DNA of 64,000 bases from Bryobacteraceae bacterium (GTDB lineage: Bacteria; Acidobacteriota; Terriglobia; Bryobacterales; Bryobacteraceae): NCBI GenBank assembly GCA_026002855.1, contig BPGD01000001.1, positions 1,391,972-1,455,971 of the forward strand, given 5' to 3'. Both the position numbers and the translations under genes were made by a program. The notes beneath the pieces are model-generated. The model worked only from the letters and a program-made list of their open reading frames with translations. It was not told where the DNA came from and ran no database searches. Of the stretch, positions 18,175-26,521 are shown in pieces; the stretch's first letter is position 1; each line of letters begins with the position of its first letter.

Positions 18175-18404
18175 CACTGAGCGCTCCTCCTCATCCCGCG
18201 GCCGGGGTGTCGCGGCGCGGAATCTGCTGAAAGTGAGCATAGCACAGGCGGCGCCGCGGGTCGGATCACAAGACATATGGGAAATGTTTTCACTTCATTT
18301 TGTGTGTGTTATGTCGCAGGGTGCGCGGCGGCGGGGCTAGCGGGACTCAGGATGGCGGCGAAGCTGGCCGGGGACAGCCGGCGGCGAGAGCAGGAGGTGA
18401 GAGC
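18175..18404. promoter_or_regulatory. Divergent intergenic region between the GT4 operon and the fibre-like cluster
   Basis: 230 bases separate the two divergent start codons. An AT-rich island at about 18270-18315, unusual for this GC-rich genome, contains TTCACT and TTATGT elements that could form a weak plus-strand promoter (15-base spacing, so uncertain). The Shine-Dalgarno AGGAGGTGA at 18392-18400 fixes the GTG start at 18405. Confidence 0.4.
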
Positions 18405-20036
18405 GTGCGAACAAGGGCATGCAGGAGCGTCGCCCTGTGGGCGATCTGGTTGGCCGCTGCCTGGGGGCAAACGACCGTGCACCTGCCCAGCCAGGGACGG
18501 ACGGCGGACTTCAGCGGATATCCGCAAACGAAACCGGCGCGGGTGGTGACGTCGCTGCCGGCCAGTTGCACTCCGGGCGAGGCGGTGGTGGTCGGCGGGG
18601 GCGCCGCAGCGGGGTTTTACGTGTGCAATGGGGCCGGCGCATGGGTGGCGGCTGCGCCACACGGGCATTCCCTGGCGGACATCAGCGGCGTGGCTGGCAA
18701 GCAGGGCACGGGGACGCTGCTCCAGGCGTTCGGGGGCGGGCCTGTACAGACGGGCGACTGCGCCGAGTTCGACGCCAGCGGAAACCTGATCTCGGCGGGC
18801 AAGCCCTGCGGAGGCGAGCCGAACTTCAGCTACTCCTTTACCGGGCAGACCGTAGTGGTGCTGAACCACGGGCTGGGCACGCGGAGCGTGCTGGCGGGAT
18901 GCGTGGACGAGAACGACCAGACGGTGATCCCGAACCGATTGCAGGTGCTCGACGAGAACCGCGTGCAGGCGGAGTTCAGCCAGCCACAGAGCGGCCGCTG
19001 CGTGGTGAACGCGAGCGGAGGCGGAGGAAGCGGCAGCGGAGCGGTGAGCTCGGTGTTTGGACGCACGGGGGTGGTGACAGCGCAGGCGGGCGACTACAGC
19101 TTCAGCCAGATCGGCGGGTTTCTTGCGCTCAGCCAGATTTCGCCTTCCGCACTTCAGGGGAACGGATCGAAGATCCAGCTTTTCAGCGGGACAGCGGCGG
19201 CCAACGACTGCGCGAAGTTCGACGCGAACGGCAACCTCGTCTCGGCCGGCGCGCCGTGCGGGACGGGCAGCGGGGCGGTGAGCTCGGTGTTTGGACGCAC
19301 GGGGGTGGTGACGGCGCAGGCGGGCGACTACAGCTTCAGCCAGATCGGCGGTTATCTGGCGCTCGGCCAGATTTCGCCTTCCGCGCTTCAGGGGAACGGA
19401 TCGAAGATCCAGCTCTTCAGCGGGACAGCGGCGGCCAACGACTGCGCGAAGTTCGACGCGAACGGCAACCTCGTCTCGGCCGGCGCGGCCTGCGGCACAG
19501 GCAATGGCGACGTTGTCGGGCCGACAGGTTCGGCCGATGGCGAACTGGCGCTATTTTCCGGCACGAGCGGCAAGGTGCTGAAGCGGGCGACCGGGAGCGG
19601 GGTGGCCAGGCTGGTGAATGGGGTGTTGGGCTTGGTGAGCGGGACGTCGGCGGACTGTGTGCGGGCGGACGGGACGGCCGGCCCTTGCGGCGGCACGATC
19701 TATTTCGGCGCAGGACTCGAGGGCAGCGGCACGGCGGCCGATCCGGTTCGCCTGGCCAGCGGCGGCAGCGTGGCGAGCCAGACGTATTACTCGGCCAGCC
19801 TGACGTTCGGGACCCTGGGAGCGGCAAGCTGCGGTGAGGCCAGCGTGGACGCGGCCGGCGTGACCCCGGGCGAAACGGTGGCAGCAGGACTGCCGGGGGC
19901 TCTGCCGGCGGGGATCGTCGGAATGGTTTACAGCGGCGCGGATGTTGTCGTCGTCAGACTTTGCAACGTCACGGCGGCGGCCATTGCGGTGCCCGACGGG
20001 CTGACCTACAGCGTGCGCGTGGTGCGCGGTTTCTGA
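18405..20036 (+). CDS. Exported tail-fibre-like modular protein with tandem VFGRTG repeats
   Basis: 543 residues from GTG 18405 (AGGAGGTGA seven bases upstream). A signal peptide (about 1-21, ending AAAWGQ) is followed by a Cys-containing module with CTPGEAVVVGGGAAAGFYVCNG. Two nearly identical 78-residue repeats come next, each starting AVSSVFGRTGVVTAQAGDYS and ending NDCAKFDANGNLVSAG; a diverged partial copy sits earlier (GDCAEFDASGNLISAGKPCG). A beta-rich C-terminal domain closes the chain. The VFGRTG repeat is typical of phage tail-fibre/collar-like proteins and of large acidobacterial exported proteins. It is probably a trimeric surface fibre or adhesin; this is inferred. It is first in a three-gene plus-strand cluster, 12 bases before the next gene. 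Confidence 0.72.
   Translation: MRTRACRSVALWAIWLAAAWGQTTVHLPSQGRTADFSGYPQTKPARVVTSLPASCTPGEAVVVGGGAAAGFYVCNGAGAWVAAAPHGHSLADISGVAGKQGTGTLLQAFGGGPVQTGDCAEFDASGNLISAGKPCGGEPNFSYSFTGQTVVVLNHGLGTRSVLAGCVDENDQTVIPNRLQVLDENRVQAEFSQPQSGRCVVNASGGGGSGSGAVSSVFGRTGVVTAQAGDYSFSQIGGFLALSQISPSALQGNGSKIQLFSGTAAANDCAKFDANGNLVSAGAPCGTGSGAVSSVFGRTGVVTAQAGDYSFSQIGGYLALGQISPSALQGNGSKIQLFSGTAAANDCAKFDANGNLVSAGAACGTGNGDVVGPTGSADGELALFSGTSGKVLKRATGSGVARLVNGVLGLVSGTSADCVRADGTAGPCGGTIYFGAGLEGSGTAADPVRLASGGSVASQTYYSASLTFGTLGAASCGEASVDAAGVTPGETVAAGLPGALPAGIVGMVYSGADVVVVRLCNVTAAAIAVPDGLTYSVRVVRGF
19041..19508 (+). repeat. Two tandem 234-bp repeat units inside the fibre-like gene
   Basis: Units at 19041-19274 and 19275-19508 align without gaps and differ at only a handful of bases, for example TTTCTT versus TATCTG early in the unit. 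The period of 234 bases equals 78 codons, so the frame is preserved. The near identity suggests recent duplication or gene conversion and makes the copy number prone to change. Confidence 0.9.
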
Positions 20037-20048
20037 GGAGGACGAATC

Positions 20049-21068
20049 GTGAGACGATGGAGCATGATCCTGGTTGCCGCGGCGGCAACCGCCGTCCTGC
20101 TGTATGCGGTGACGGTCAACGGCAGTCTGGATGTCCTGGGCCGGCTGAGCGCGAGAGTGGTTGACTTCTCGGCCGCCGAGTCCACTGCGCCGATGAGAAC
20201 GGGGGCAGTATTGCCGGGGAGCTGCACCGTGGGGCAGATGTTGTTCAAGACAGACGCGCCAGCCGGTCAGAATCTGTACCTGTGCACTGCCGCAGACACC
20301 TGGACGCAGGTGCAGGGCGGTGGAGGAGGCGGCAGCGTGTTGGATTGGCGGCCGAACTCGCGGTATGTATTGTTCCGGTCGGAGATGGGGGCTTTTTACA
20401 ATCAAAGCTCGCCGGCGTATTTGGGCGACATCATCCTCAGCCGGAGCACAGGATCGACAACTCTGAATAGCCCGAGTCCGCCGCCCGATATCAATCACCC
20501 GGGCATCATGAGCATTGCCACGACCGCCACGTCCGGGAACCGGACATCCTGGTCGGCTTCGATCGGTGGGCCGGCCAGCAGCGACGCCAGTTCGCTGTAT
20601 GCGCTCTCCAACACTCCGTGGGAGTTCCGGGTTGTGTTCCGCTTCCCCAACGCCACGGATTATGCCAACAGCAGCTTCTGGATCGGCATGATGGACTCCA
20701 CAACAGAAAACCCGCCGCGTGGCGTCGTGATCCGGTATCTGGCCGGCACGGACACGCAGTTCATGTTTGCCTACGCCAACCAGAACTCATGGGGCGCCAC
20801 AGTCAGCACGGGCGCGGTCCCGGACACGAACTGGCACACCATCCGCATTCGGTCCGACGGCAGTGTGGCGAACAAGATCTGGCTCCGCTTCGACAGCGGC
20901 GCGGAGATCAGTGGGTGTCCGTCCGGTTGCTATCTGGCCGTGCCGACCTACTTGAGCAAGGCCTGGTCAGGCATATTCACGGTGAACATCATTACGAATG
21001 AAGCGGCCGCGAAGTACGCCAACGTGGACTATGTTCACTTCTGGCAAGATCTCGGAACAGAGAGGTGA
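20049..21068 (+). CDS. Exported protein with fibre-collar motif and lectin-like beta-sandwich
   Basis: 339 residues from GTG 20049, preceded by GAGGAGG. An N-terminal hydrophobic segment (about 5-25) serves as signal or membrane anchor. Residues about 55-90 carry the same Cys module as the upstream gene (CTVGQMLFKTDAPAGQNLYLC), a motif common in tail-fibre-like proteins. After a Gly-rich hinge (VQGGGGGGS) comes a beta-rich domain of about 240 residues, with WEFRVVFRFPN, NTNWHTIRIRSDG-like strands and a Cys pair (CPSGCYL), which resembles concanavalin-like lectin folds. A role in binding surface glycans is inferred. It lies 12 bases after the first fibre gene and 3 bases before the next. Confidence 0.6.
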   Translation: MRRWSMILVAAAATAVLLYAVTVNGSLDVLGRLSARVVDFSAAESTAPMRTGAVLPGSCTVGQMLFKTDAPAGQNLYLCTAADTWTQVQGGGGGGSVLDWRPNSRYVLFRSEMGAFYNQSSPAYLGDIILSRSTGSTTLNSPSPPPDINHPGIMSIATTATSGNRTSWSASIGGPASSDASSLYALSNTPWEFRVVFRFPNATDYANSSFWIGMMDSTTENPPRGVVIRYLAGTDTQFMFAYANQNSWGATVSTGAVPDTNWHTIRIRSDGSVANKIWLRFDSGAEISGCPSGCYLAVPTYLSKAWSGIFTVNIITNEAAAKYANVDYVHFWQDLGTER

Positions 21069-21071
21069 GCG

Positions 21072-24000
21072 ATGAAGAAACTGCCGGCGCTGCTCGTGTT
21101 CTGCCTGGCCTGCTCCGGGCTGGACAATTCCATCCGCATTTACGAGACAGGCGGCTCGGCCCAGACGGACAGGCCGTTCACGGTGATGATGCTGTTCATG
21201 AAGGGCGAGTTTCCTGCTGGCACATACCCGAAGCCGCGCATCAATGGCGTCGTGCCGGGCGTCTGGCAGGCCGACGTGAAGAGCCGGTGGCCGGACGGGA
21301 GCCTGCTGTCTGCATTCGTGTCGTTCCGGGTGAGCCTGCCGGCCAATGGCAGCGTGAAGGTGGATTTTGTTCCTGACCAGAACGCCTGCCATCTGGGCAG
21401 CCAGGCCGTTTGCGAGGCCGCGGCCCTTGATCAGGCGGGGATGCTGAACTTCCTGAGCGGGGCCTGGAGCGCCCAGATTCGCGGGACGGCCAATTCGATC
21501 AGTTACACCGTGGACGCCCGGACCATGCTTGGGGCCGGGGCCTGGCGTTACTGGCTGCGGGGGCCGGTGGTCACGCGCGTCATTGTCGAGGACATGACGC
21601 CGGCGCTGGCTTACGATTTCGGCTGGCAGTGGGACGGGTCTGCATGGCAGGCGCCCTCCGGCGAGCAGTACAAGGGCATTCACCCGATGTTTGAACTCTC
21701 GTTTTACCCGGGGTGGAGCGGGGTGGAAGTCGGCTACAAACTGGAAGCGCCGTGGAGGACCCGGTTTATTCAGACATCGAGCGGCGGTATGGCGGCGTTC
21801 CAGTTCAAGCTGGAATTTCTGGCCGGCGGAAGCACGGTGTACTCCAAGACCAACTACAATTTGACGAACAAAGGCGCGGTTTCATATCTGGCCTGGAGCG
21901 GAAACGCCCCGGGCGAGGTATTCGTGGACCGCAACCTGGCCTACCTGGTGGCGACGCGTATCCTGCCGCCCTACGATCTGGGCATCCGGATTGACTCCAG
22001 CCTGCCGTCCTACTATCTGTCGAAGTGGCCTGCCAACGTCGGCACGGACGACCAGGGCAGACCAGACCCGCGAAGCTGCACGACGCAGAACCCGTGCGCC
22101 TACATCAAGACGGACTGGCCCGGCACGGGCGACCACGCAAACTTCGGAATCGTTCCCGCCTGGCAGATCGCCTATCTGTATGCGATGGGCGACAGCCGCT
22201 TTGGCGTCTCCACCCGCAAGGACATGTTCGACAGGCTGATCGTGGGAAGCGCGGAGGCCGCACTCACTGCGCCGGTTCACACCCGGGAAAGCCGCACGGG
22301 CATGAGCCCGGCGTTACGGAACTATCTGAACTGGCCCACGGACCAGACCACGCCGTCTTTTGGCCGTATTTTCTCAATCACGGCCCAGTATGACGGCCGG
22401 TCATTTTACTACGAAAACTATGGCGCCTATCCGGCGGTGGCGGTATGCACGAACTGCCCGGCCACGGACAAGCCGTGGGTGTTGAGCGTTTCCCACTATC
22501 CGTCTCTGCTGCCGGTTCCGTACCTTTTGACCGGGCGTTACGTTTATCTTTCCTCGTTGCAGCAATGGGGGGCGACGATTCTGGGATCGGCGCATCCCCA
22601 GTATGACCGGCACTACGACTGGGGCATTCACTACAACAGTGGGGAGCCAAGGCTGGCGGCGCGGCCGATCAAGGCGATCTTCTGGGCCTGGCTTCTCAGC
22701 CCCGATTCGCCCGAACGGGAGTACTTTGCCGAGAAACTGAAGAACATTGACGCCGCCTACGAGGGCGCCTTCGATGTCCGGGATGGGCTGTACGCCAGCC
22801 AGGTGGCCGCCAACTGCAATGGAGCGGCCAGTGGCAACACGTATCAGATCATCAATTCTTCGCACCCGATCTCGCGCCCGAATGGCCAGCGGCGAGTTTT
22901 TGCCTTAAACGGATGGGAGACGATCAACAGTATCAGTTCGATCACGGTGAATGGCCTGTCGCAGACGTTTGGCATTTACGGTCAGGATAGCGGCAAACAG
23001 TGGTATTACATTCCAGGGCTTTCGCTCATCATTCAGGATGCGGGTGCGCCGCCGCTCACCCAGTCCGACACGCTCCAGGTCAACTTCACCGCCGGGAGGA
23101 GCGCCACACCCTGGTGCAAAGGGTTCGCGATGATGAGGGGGCTGGGCAATCCGCTGCCGATGATCGGTCTCGGGCAATACTACCCCGACATGGAGGGCGC
23201 GGCGGAAAGCGCGGGCGTGGGCACGAGTCCGTGGATGGTGAGCTACCTGGCGATCACGTTGGGATGGGCCCGGCAGACCCGGGCGCTGGCGGTTGGCAAC
23301 GGCTATCTGTTTGAGCGGAGTGCGGCCAAGCTGGGCCAGTATTACATCGACGGGATGCTGCATCCGCGCAAGCCGGTGTTGTACTCTGGCGCTTACCGCA
23401 CCCCCACCGCGGACGCATTGGGCCTGATCACGAGCTGGGAGCGGTACATTACGGTCCGCAATCCCTCCGTGGCGCTTGCGGCGGATATCAGCGCCAACGC
23501 CAGTTCCTTCACCATCAACTGCAAGGCGGGCGCGCTGGGCTGCATTCAGGTGCCGACCAACGAGGCGGTGTTCCGGATTGACGAAGAGTTCATCCGCACG
23601 TGCAACAAGAGCGTGGGAGCGACAACAACGACATTTACGGTATGTGCGGGCGGCCGGGGCTACTGGGGCACGAAAGCGGCGCCGCACACGACCCAGTCGG
23701 TGGTGAACGCCGAGTGGAGGGTTCCGGGCGACAAGCTGGCCGGGCACACGTACCCGAACCTCTGGGTGAACGCTCTGGCGCTGTATTACGACGTCCAGGG
23801 CACACTGGGCTCGGGGCTGGAGGCCTATCGGCGGGCCGTGGGATTGGGCAGCGGCCTCGAGCAGCGCGCTTTTGATCAGCGATATGCCTTCATTCCGCGC
23901 GTTGAACCTTACAATCTGAAGGTGATCGCCGCACCCGGCAAGGCGGAGATCCACTATGACGCGCCGACGCTGGCGGCCTGCCGTTACGCCGTCACGGCCA

Positions 24001-24155
24001 CTGAGTTCACCAGCCCGGACGATGCGGGCGACACGCCGGACCAGGGCGGGCTGAGAACACGTCGGATCGTGCTGCCCCTGGCTCCCGGTACGTACCGCTA
24101 CCGCGTGACCTGCGGCAATGGACGCATCATGGGTTCTTTCACGGTACCGGAGTGA
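21072..24155 (+). CDS. Very large exported protein with RIFT-barrel-like N-terminal region, function unknown
   Basis: 1027 residues from ATG 21072 (AGAGGTG upstream). A signal peptide covers about 1-20; LACS could be a weak lipobox. Residues 30-120 (RPFTVMMLFMKGEFPAGTY, WQADVKSRWPDGSLLSAFVS) resemble the RIFT-barrel domain found in exo-rhamnogalacturonan-lyase-like and other exported glycan-active proteins. The middle 500 residues are rich in Trp and Tyr with helical stretches that would fit a toroid fold. A segment near 800-880 with many Cys (CKAGALGCIQVPTNEAVFRI, TVCAGGRGYWG) looks like a phage-type beta module. The last 90 residues resemble a fibronectin-type module. The likely role is glycan binding or cleavage at the surface. 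No catalytic residues are identified. Confidence 0.55.
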   Translation: MKKLPALLVFCLACSGLDNSIRIYETGGSAQTDRPFTVMMLFMKGEFPAGTYPKPRINGVVPGVWQADVKSRWPDGSLLSAFVSFRVSLPANGSVKVDFVPDQNACHLGSQAVCEAAALDQAGMLNFLSGAWSAQIRGTANSISYTVDARTMLGAGAWRYWLRGPVVTRVIVEDMTPALAYDFGWQWDGSAWQAPSGEQYKGIHPMFELSFYPGWSGVEVGYKLEAPWRTRFIQTSSGGMAAFQFKLEFLAGGSTVYSKTNYNLTNKGAVSYLAWSGNAPGEVFVDRNLAYLVATRILPPYDLGIRIDSSLPSYYLSKWPANVGTDDQGRPDPRSCTTQNPCAYIKTDWPGTGDHANFGIVPAWQIAYLYAMGDSRFGVSTRKDMFDRLIVGSAEAALTAPVHTRESRTGMSPALRNYLNWPTDQTTPSFGRIFSITAQYDGRSFYYENYGAYPAVAVCTNCPATDKPWVLSVSHYPSLLPVPYLLTGRYVYLSSLQQWGATILGSAHPQYDRHYDWGIHYNSGEPRLAARPIKAIFWAWLLSPDSPEREYFAEKLKNIDAAYEGAFDVRDGLYASQVAANCNGAASGNTYQIINSSHPISRPNGQRRVFALNGWETINSISSITVNGLSQTFGIYGQDSGKQWYYIPGLSLIIQDAGAPPLTQSDTLQVNFTAGRSATPWCKGFAMMRGLGNPLPMIGLGQYYPDMEGAAESAGVGTSPWMVSYLAITLGWARQTRALAVGNGYLFERSAAKLGQYYIDGMLHPRKPVLYSGAYRTPTADALGLITSWERYITVRNPSVALAADISANASSFTINCKAGALGCIQVPTNEAVFRIDEEFIRTCNKSVGATTTTFTVCAGGRGYWGTKAAPHTTQSVVNAEWRVPGDKLAGHTYPNLWVNALALYYDVQGTLGSGLEAYRRAVGLGSGLEQRAFDQRYAFIPRVEPYNLKVIAAPGKAEIHYDAPTLAACRYAVTATEFTSPDDAGDTPDQGGLRTRRIVLPLAPGTYRYRVTCGNGRIMGSFTVPE

Positions 24156-24174
24156 GCCGGACCGGCCGGTTCAC
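24152..24174. terminator. Hairpin between convergent genes
   Basis: Arms GTGAGCCGG (24152-24160) and CCGGTTCAC (24166-24174) form a nine-pair stem with one G-U pair and a five-base loop, followed by TTCTTC on the plus strand. It overlaps the 3' ends of both convergent genes, so it may terminate either one. The T run is short. Confidence 0.4.
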
Positions 24175-24749
24175 TTCTTCGGAGGGATGACCCACAGATA
24201 GAACTTGTGGCTCAGGTAGGAGTCCTCGCCGTTGTCATCGAGCGTGAACTCCCTGTCCGGCTTCCAGTCGCCCATGTCGAAGGTGTTGGAGACGACCCGC
24301 GTGCCAGGCCGGAGCTCGGCCAGCAGCTTCGGGCGCAGCTTCAGGTTGACGCTGGAGAGCAGGAAGAGCGTCACCACGGTGGCCTCGTGAATGTCGGCCT
24401 CGAACAGGTCGCCTTCGATGAACTTCACCAGGTGCTCGACGCCGTTCTTCTTTGCGTTCTCGCGGGCCTCGGCGATGCGCTCGGGGTTGATGTCGATGCC
24501 CACACCGCGTGCGCCGTACTTCTTCGCGGCGGTGACGACGATGCGCCCGTCGCCACAGCCCAGGTCGTAGACGATGTCGTTCTTCGTGACCCGGGCCAGC
24601 TCGAGCATCGCTTCCACCGCCCGTTCGGTGGTGGGCACGTAGGGGACATCCGGCGCGCGCTTCGGCTTGGGCGTCTGCGCTGCGGCAGGCAGGAAGGCGC
24701 ACAGGGAGAGCAGTGCGGTGCGCCGCGTGATGTGGGTGGATGGCTGCAT
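24171..24749 (-). CDS. Exported class I SAM-dependent methyltransferase
   Basis: 192 residues from ATG 24749. A twin-arginine-like signal (ITRRTALLSLCAFLPAAAQ, about 6-24) precedes a Rossmann methyltransferase core: motif I VYDLGCGDGRIVVTAA, post-I GIDINPERI and the motif II region VKFIEGDLFEADI. The SAM-binding Gly motif is intact. Oddly, the enzyme appears to be exported although SAM is cytoplasmic. The signal could be a membrane anchor, or the true start may be later. It follows the ROK kinase on the same strand by 58 bases. Substrate unknown. Confidence 0.75.
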   Translation of the reverse strand: MQPSTHITRRTALLSLCAFLPAAAQTPKPKRAPDVPYVPTTERAVEAMLELARVTKNDIVYDLGCGDGRIVVTAAKKYGARGVGIDINPERIAEARENAKKNGVEHLVKFIEGDLFEADIHEATVVTLFLLSSVNLKLRPKLLAELRPGTRVVSNTFDMGDWKPDREFTLDDNGEDSYLSHKFYLWVIPPKK

Positions 24750-24807
24750 GGCGTTGTTCCCGTCACCGAAGAATAGCGCATTCAACGCCCGGCCGGTTAC
24801 GGAACAT

Positions 24808-25827
24808 TTACAGCAATCCGCGTTCGCGCGCCACCCGCAGCGCTTCAATGGCGGCGCCGCGCGCTCCGGCCGTGTCGCCGTTCGGCATGATGTGGATCGG
24901 AATGTCGGCCTGCTCCTCCCGCTGCTCCGGCATGCCGGCGCGGATCTCGGCCAGGAACCACTGCTGGAACGCGGGGCCGGTTTCGATGGCCCCGCCGCCG
25001 ACGATGAGCGCGTCCGGGTCGAACGTGTTGATCATCTCATCGAAAAACAGCCCGAGCGCGTGCGCCTGCCCGCGGAAGATCTCGCGGCACAGCGGGTCGC
25101 CTTTCTCGGCCATCCCGCGCACCAGCTTCGCCGCCTGATGCAGATCGCCCATCCGGTATAGCTCATGGTCCGGATACTTCGCCCGGAAGTACGGCAGGTA
25201 GTTCACTTCGATGGCCGTCAGCGAGCACAGCGACTCCAGATCGCCCGTCCGTCCGCAGTTGCACCGCGGCCGGATCCCGTCCAGAAACGGGATGCTCTGA
25301 TAGGGGATCAGCACGTGGCCCAGCTCGCCGCCGAACCCCTTGCGGCCCTTTACCACCAGTTGGCCGATGATGACCCCGCCGCCGAGTCCGGTGCCGATGA
25401 TCGCCGAAATCGAGGTCGCGTTCGAATGCGCGCCGAACAGGTTGAAGTGCCCCCACAGAGCGCCCGCGTTGCCGTCGTTCAGATAGATCACCGGCCTGCC
25501 GGCCTTCGCTTCCAGGCCAGCCCGGATGTCATAACCCGCCCAGTCCGGGTGAACGAAATTGGTGGATCCGCGCGCGCTGAGCACGCCATCGGCGCTGGCC
25601 GGCCCGGGCGTGTCCAGCCCGACCACCGCGATGTCGTCCATCGACACCCCGGCCTGCCGCATCGCCACCTGCAAGCCATCCAGAATCTGCTGAAGGCAGA
25701 CCGCCGGCCCCTCCTTCGACTTCGACGGATACTCGCACAGCGACTCGATCAGGAACTTCTCGTCCGCTGTGAGAAACGTGTAATTGACGGCATTGCCGCC
25801 CAGATCAACTCCCGCGACGACGCGCAT
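24808..25827 (-). CDS. ROK-family sugar kinase (glucokinase-like)
   Basis: 339 residues. It would phosphorylate a hexose with ATP in the cytoplasm. Phosphate-1 motif GVDLGGNAVNY (6-16), catalytic Asp118 in LNDGNAGALWG, GTGLGGGVIIG (145-155) and His171 in GELGHV are all present. The ROK zinc motif CxCGxxGCxE is incomplete: Cys189 and Cys191 are there, but Asp196 stands where the third Cys is expected, so zinc binding is doubtful. Many acidobacterial ROK kinases act as glucokinase; the exact sugar is not provable here. It lies between the RRM gene and the methyltransferase on the same strand. GGAAGGAG lies 12 bases before the ATG. Confidence 0.87.
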   Translation of the reverse strand: MRVVAGVDLGGNAVNYTFLTADEKFLIESLCEYPSKSKEGPAVCLQQILDGLQVAMRQAGVSMDDIAVVGLDTPGPASADGVLSARGSTNFVHPDWAGYDIRAGLEAKAGRPVIYLNDGNAGALWGHFNLFGAHSNATSISAIIGTGLGGGVIIGQLVVKGRKGFGGELGHVLIPYQSIPFLDGIRPRCNCGRTGDLESLCSLTAIEVNYLPYFRAKYPDHELYRMGDLHQAAKLVRGMAEKGDPLCREIFRGQAHALGLFFDEMINTFDPDALIVGGGAIETGPAFQQWFLAEIRAGMPEQREEQADIPIHIMPNGDTAGARGAAIEALRVARERGLL

Positions 25828-25926
25828 CGGCTCAGAATGCTCCTTCCAGAAAAAGTGAACCTCTCACAATAGCAGGACGGGAGTGCGGAGAGAAATTGAA
25901 GGGGGAAACGGCGCCATGACCTCGCG

Positions 25927-25947
25927 GCCGGCCTCGCCGAGGCCGGC
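25927..25947. repeat. Perfect GC-rich inverted repeat after the RRM gene
   Basis: Arms GCCGGCCTCG (25927-25936) and CGAGGCCGGC (25938-25947) flank a single C. It lies 15 bases past the stop of the RRM-protein gene. It is a strong hairpin but no T tract follows, so it may act as an mRNA stabiliser or attenuator. The remainder of 25828-25962 shows no gene. Confidence 0.5.
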
Positions 25948-25962
25948 GACGAGGCGTGGGTC

Positions 25963-26373
25963 CTACAGGGCCTTGGCGAGCTCTTCAGCGAAAGCGCTGG
26001 GCGGGCCGCTCGGCTTGCGGTGCTTCTTGCCGCCGCGTTGCCGGCGCTCCTGAGCGCCCTGCGTGCTCTGCGCCGGCTGGCCGCTCTGGGCGCGGCCCGC
26101 GCCGCCGCGCGCGCCTTTCGACCGCGGCGGTTGCGCGGGATTGGCCCGCAGCAGCCGGTCTTCGAGCGGAGCGCGGTCGAAGCGCTTGATGATCGCCATC
26201 ATCTCTTCTTCGTTGGGCGCTTCGATGAAGGCGAAACCTTTCGATTCCTGTGTTTCGGGATTGCGGATGACTTTGACTGAATCGGCCACCAGGTTTTCCG
26301 CCACGAGCCACGCCTTGATGTCATCGGCGGTGACCCACGGCGGAAGATTACCGAGGAAAACGGTTGAACTCAT
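25963..26373 (-). CDS. Small RRM RNA-binding protein
   Basis: 136 residues. A single RNA-recognition motif (about 3-80) has RNP2 VFLGNLP (5-11) and RNP1 KGFAFIEA, the hallmark RNA-contacting strands. It is followed by a basic, Gln/Arg/Gly-rich tail (residues 85-125: RSKGARGGAGRAQ, QERRQRGGKKHRK). This layout matches bacterial RNA-binding proteins of the Rbp/cold-inducible type, which act as RNA chaperones. No good Shine-Dalgarno sequence precedes ATG 26373, but homology begins at that Met. The upstream gap 26374-26521 holds the serA terminator and presumably this gene's promoter. Confidence 0.88.
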   Translation of the reverse strand: MSSTVFLGNLPPWVTADDIKAWLVAENLVADSVKVIRNPETQESKGFAFIEAPNEEEMMAIIKRFDRAPLEDRLLRANPAQPPRSKGARGGAGRAQSGQPAQSTQGAQERRQRGGKKHRKPSGPPSAFAEELAKAL

Positions 26374-26462
26374 TGAGATGGGAAGCTAGCTCCGTCGGGG
26401 ATTCGGACTGATTCATTCGAGAAGCGCAGTCCTTGAGGCACTTTTATGGTATCACGGGCACG

Positions 26463-26486
26463 AAAAGGGCGGCAACACAGCCGCCC
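26463..26486 (-). terminator. Rho-independent terminator downstream of serA
   Basis: On the minus strand GGGCGGC (26486-26480), loop TGTGTT and GCCGCCC (26473-26467) form a seven-pair GC stem followed by TTTT. It lies about 35 bases after the serA stop, in the right orientation. Confidence 0.75.
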
Positions 26487-26521
26487 GAAGATGAACGGAA
26501 AAAAACGCGCCCCAGGGCCGT

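Noticed and set aside
18405-24155. Prophage
   Set aside because: Only fibre-like modules are present. There is no structural, packaging, lysis or integration gene and no attachment repeat, and each protein has a bacterial export signal.
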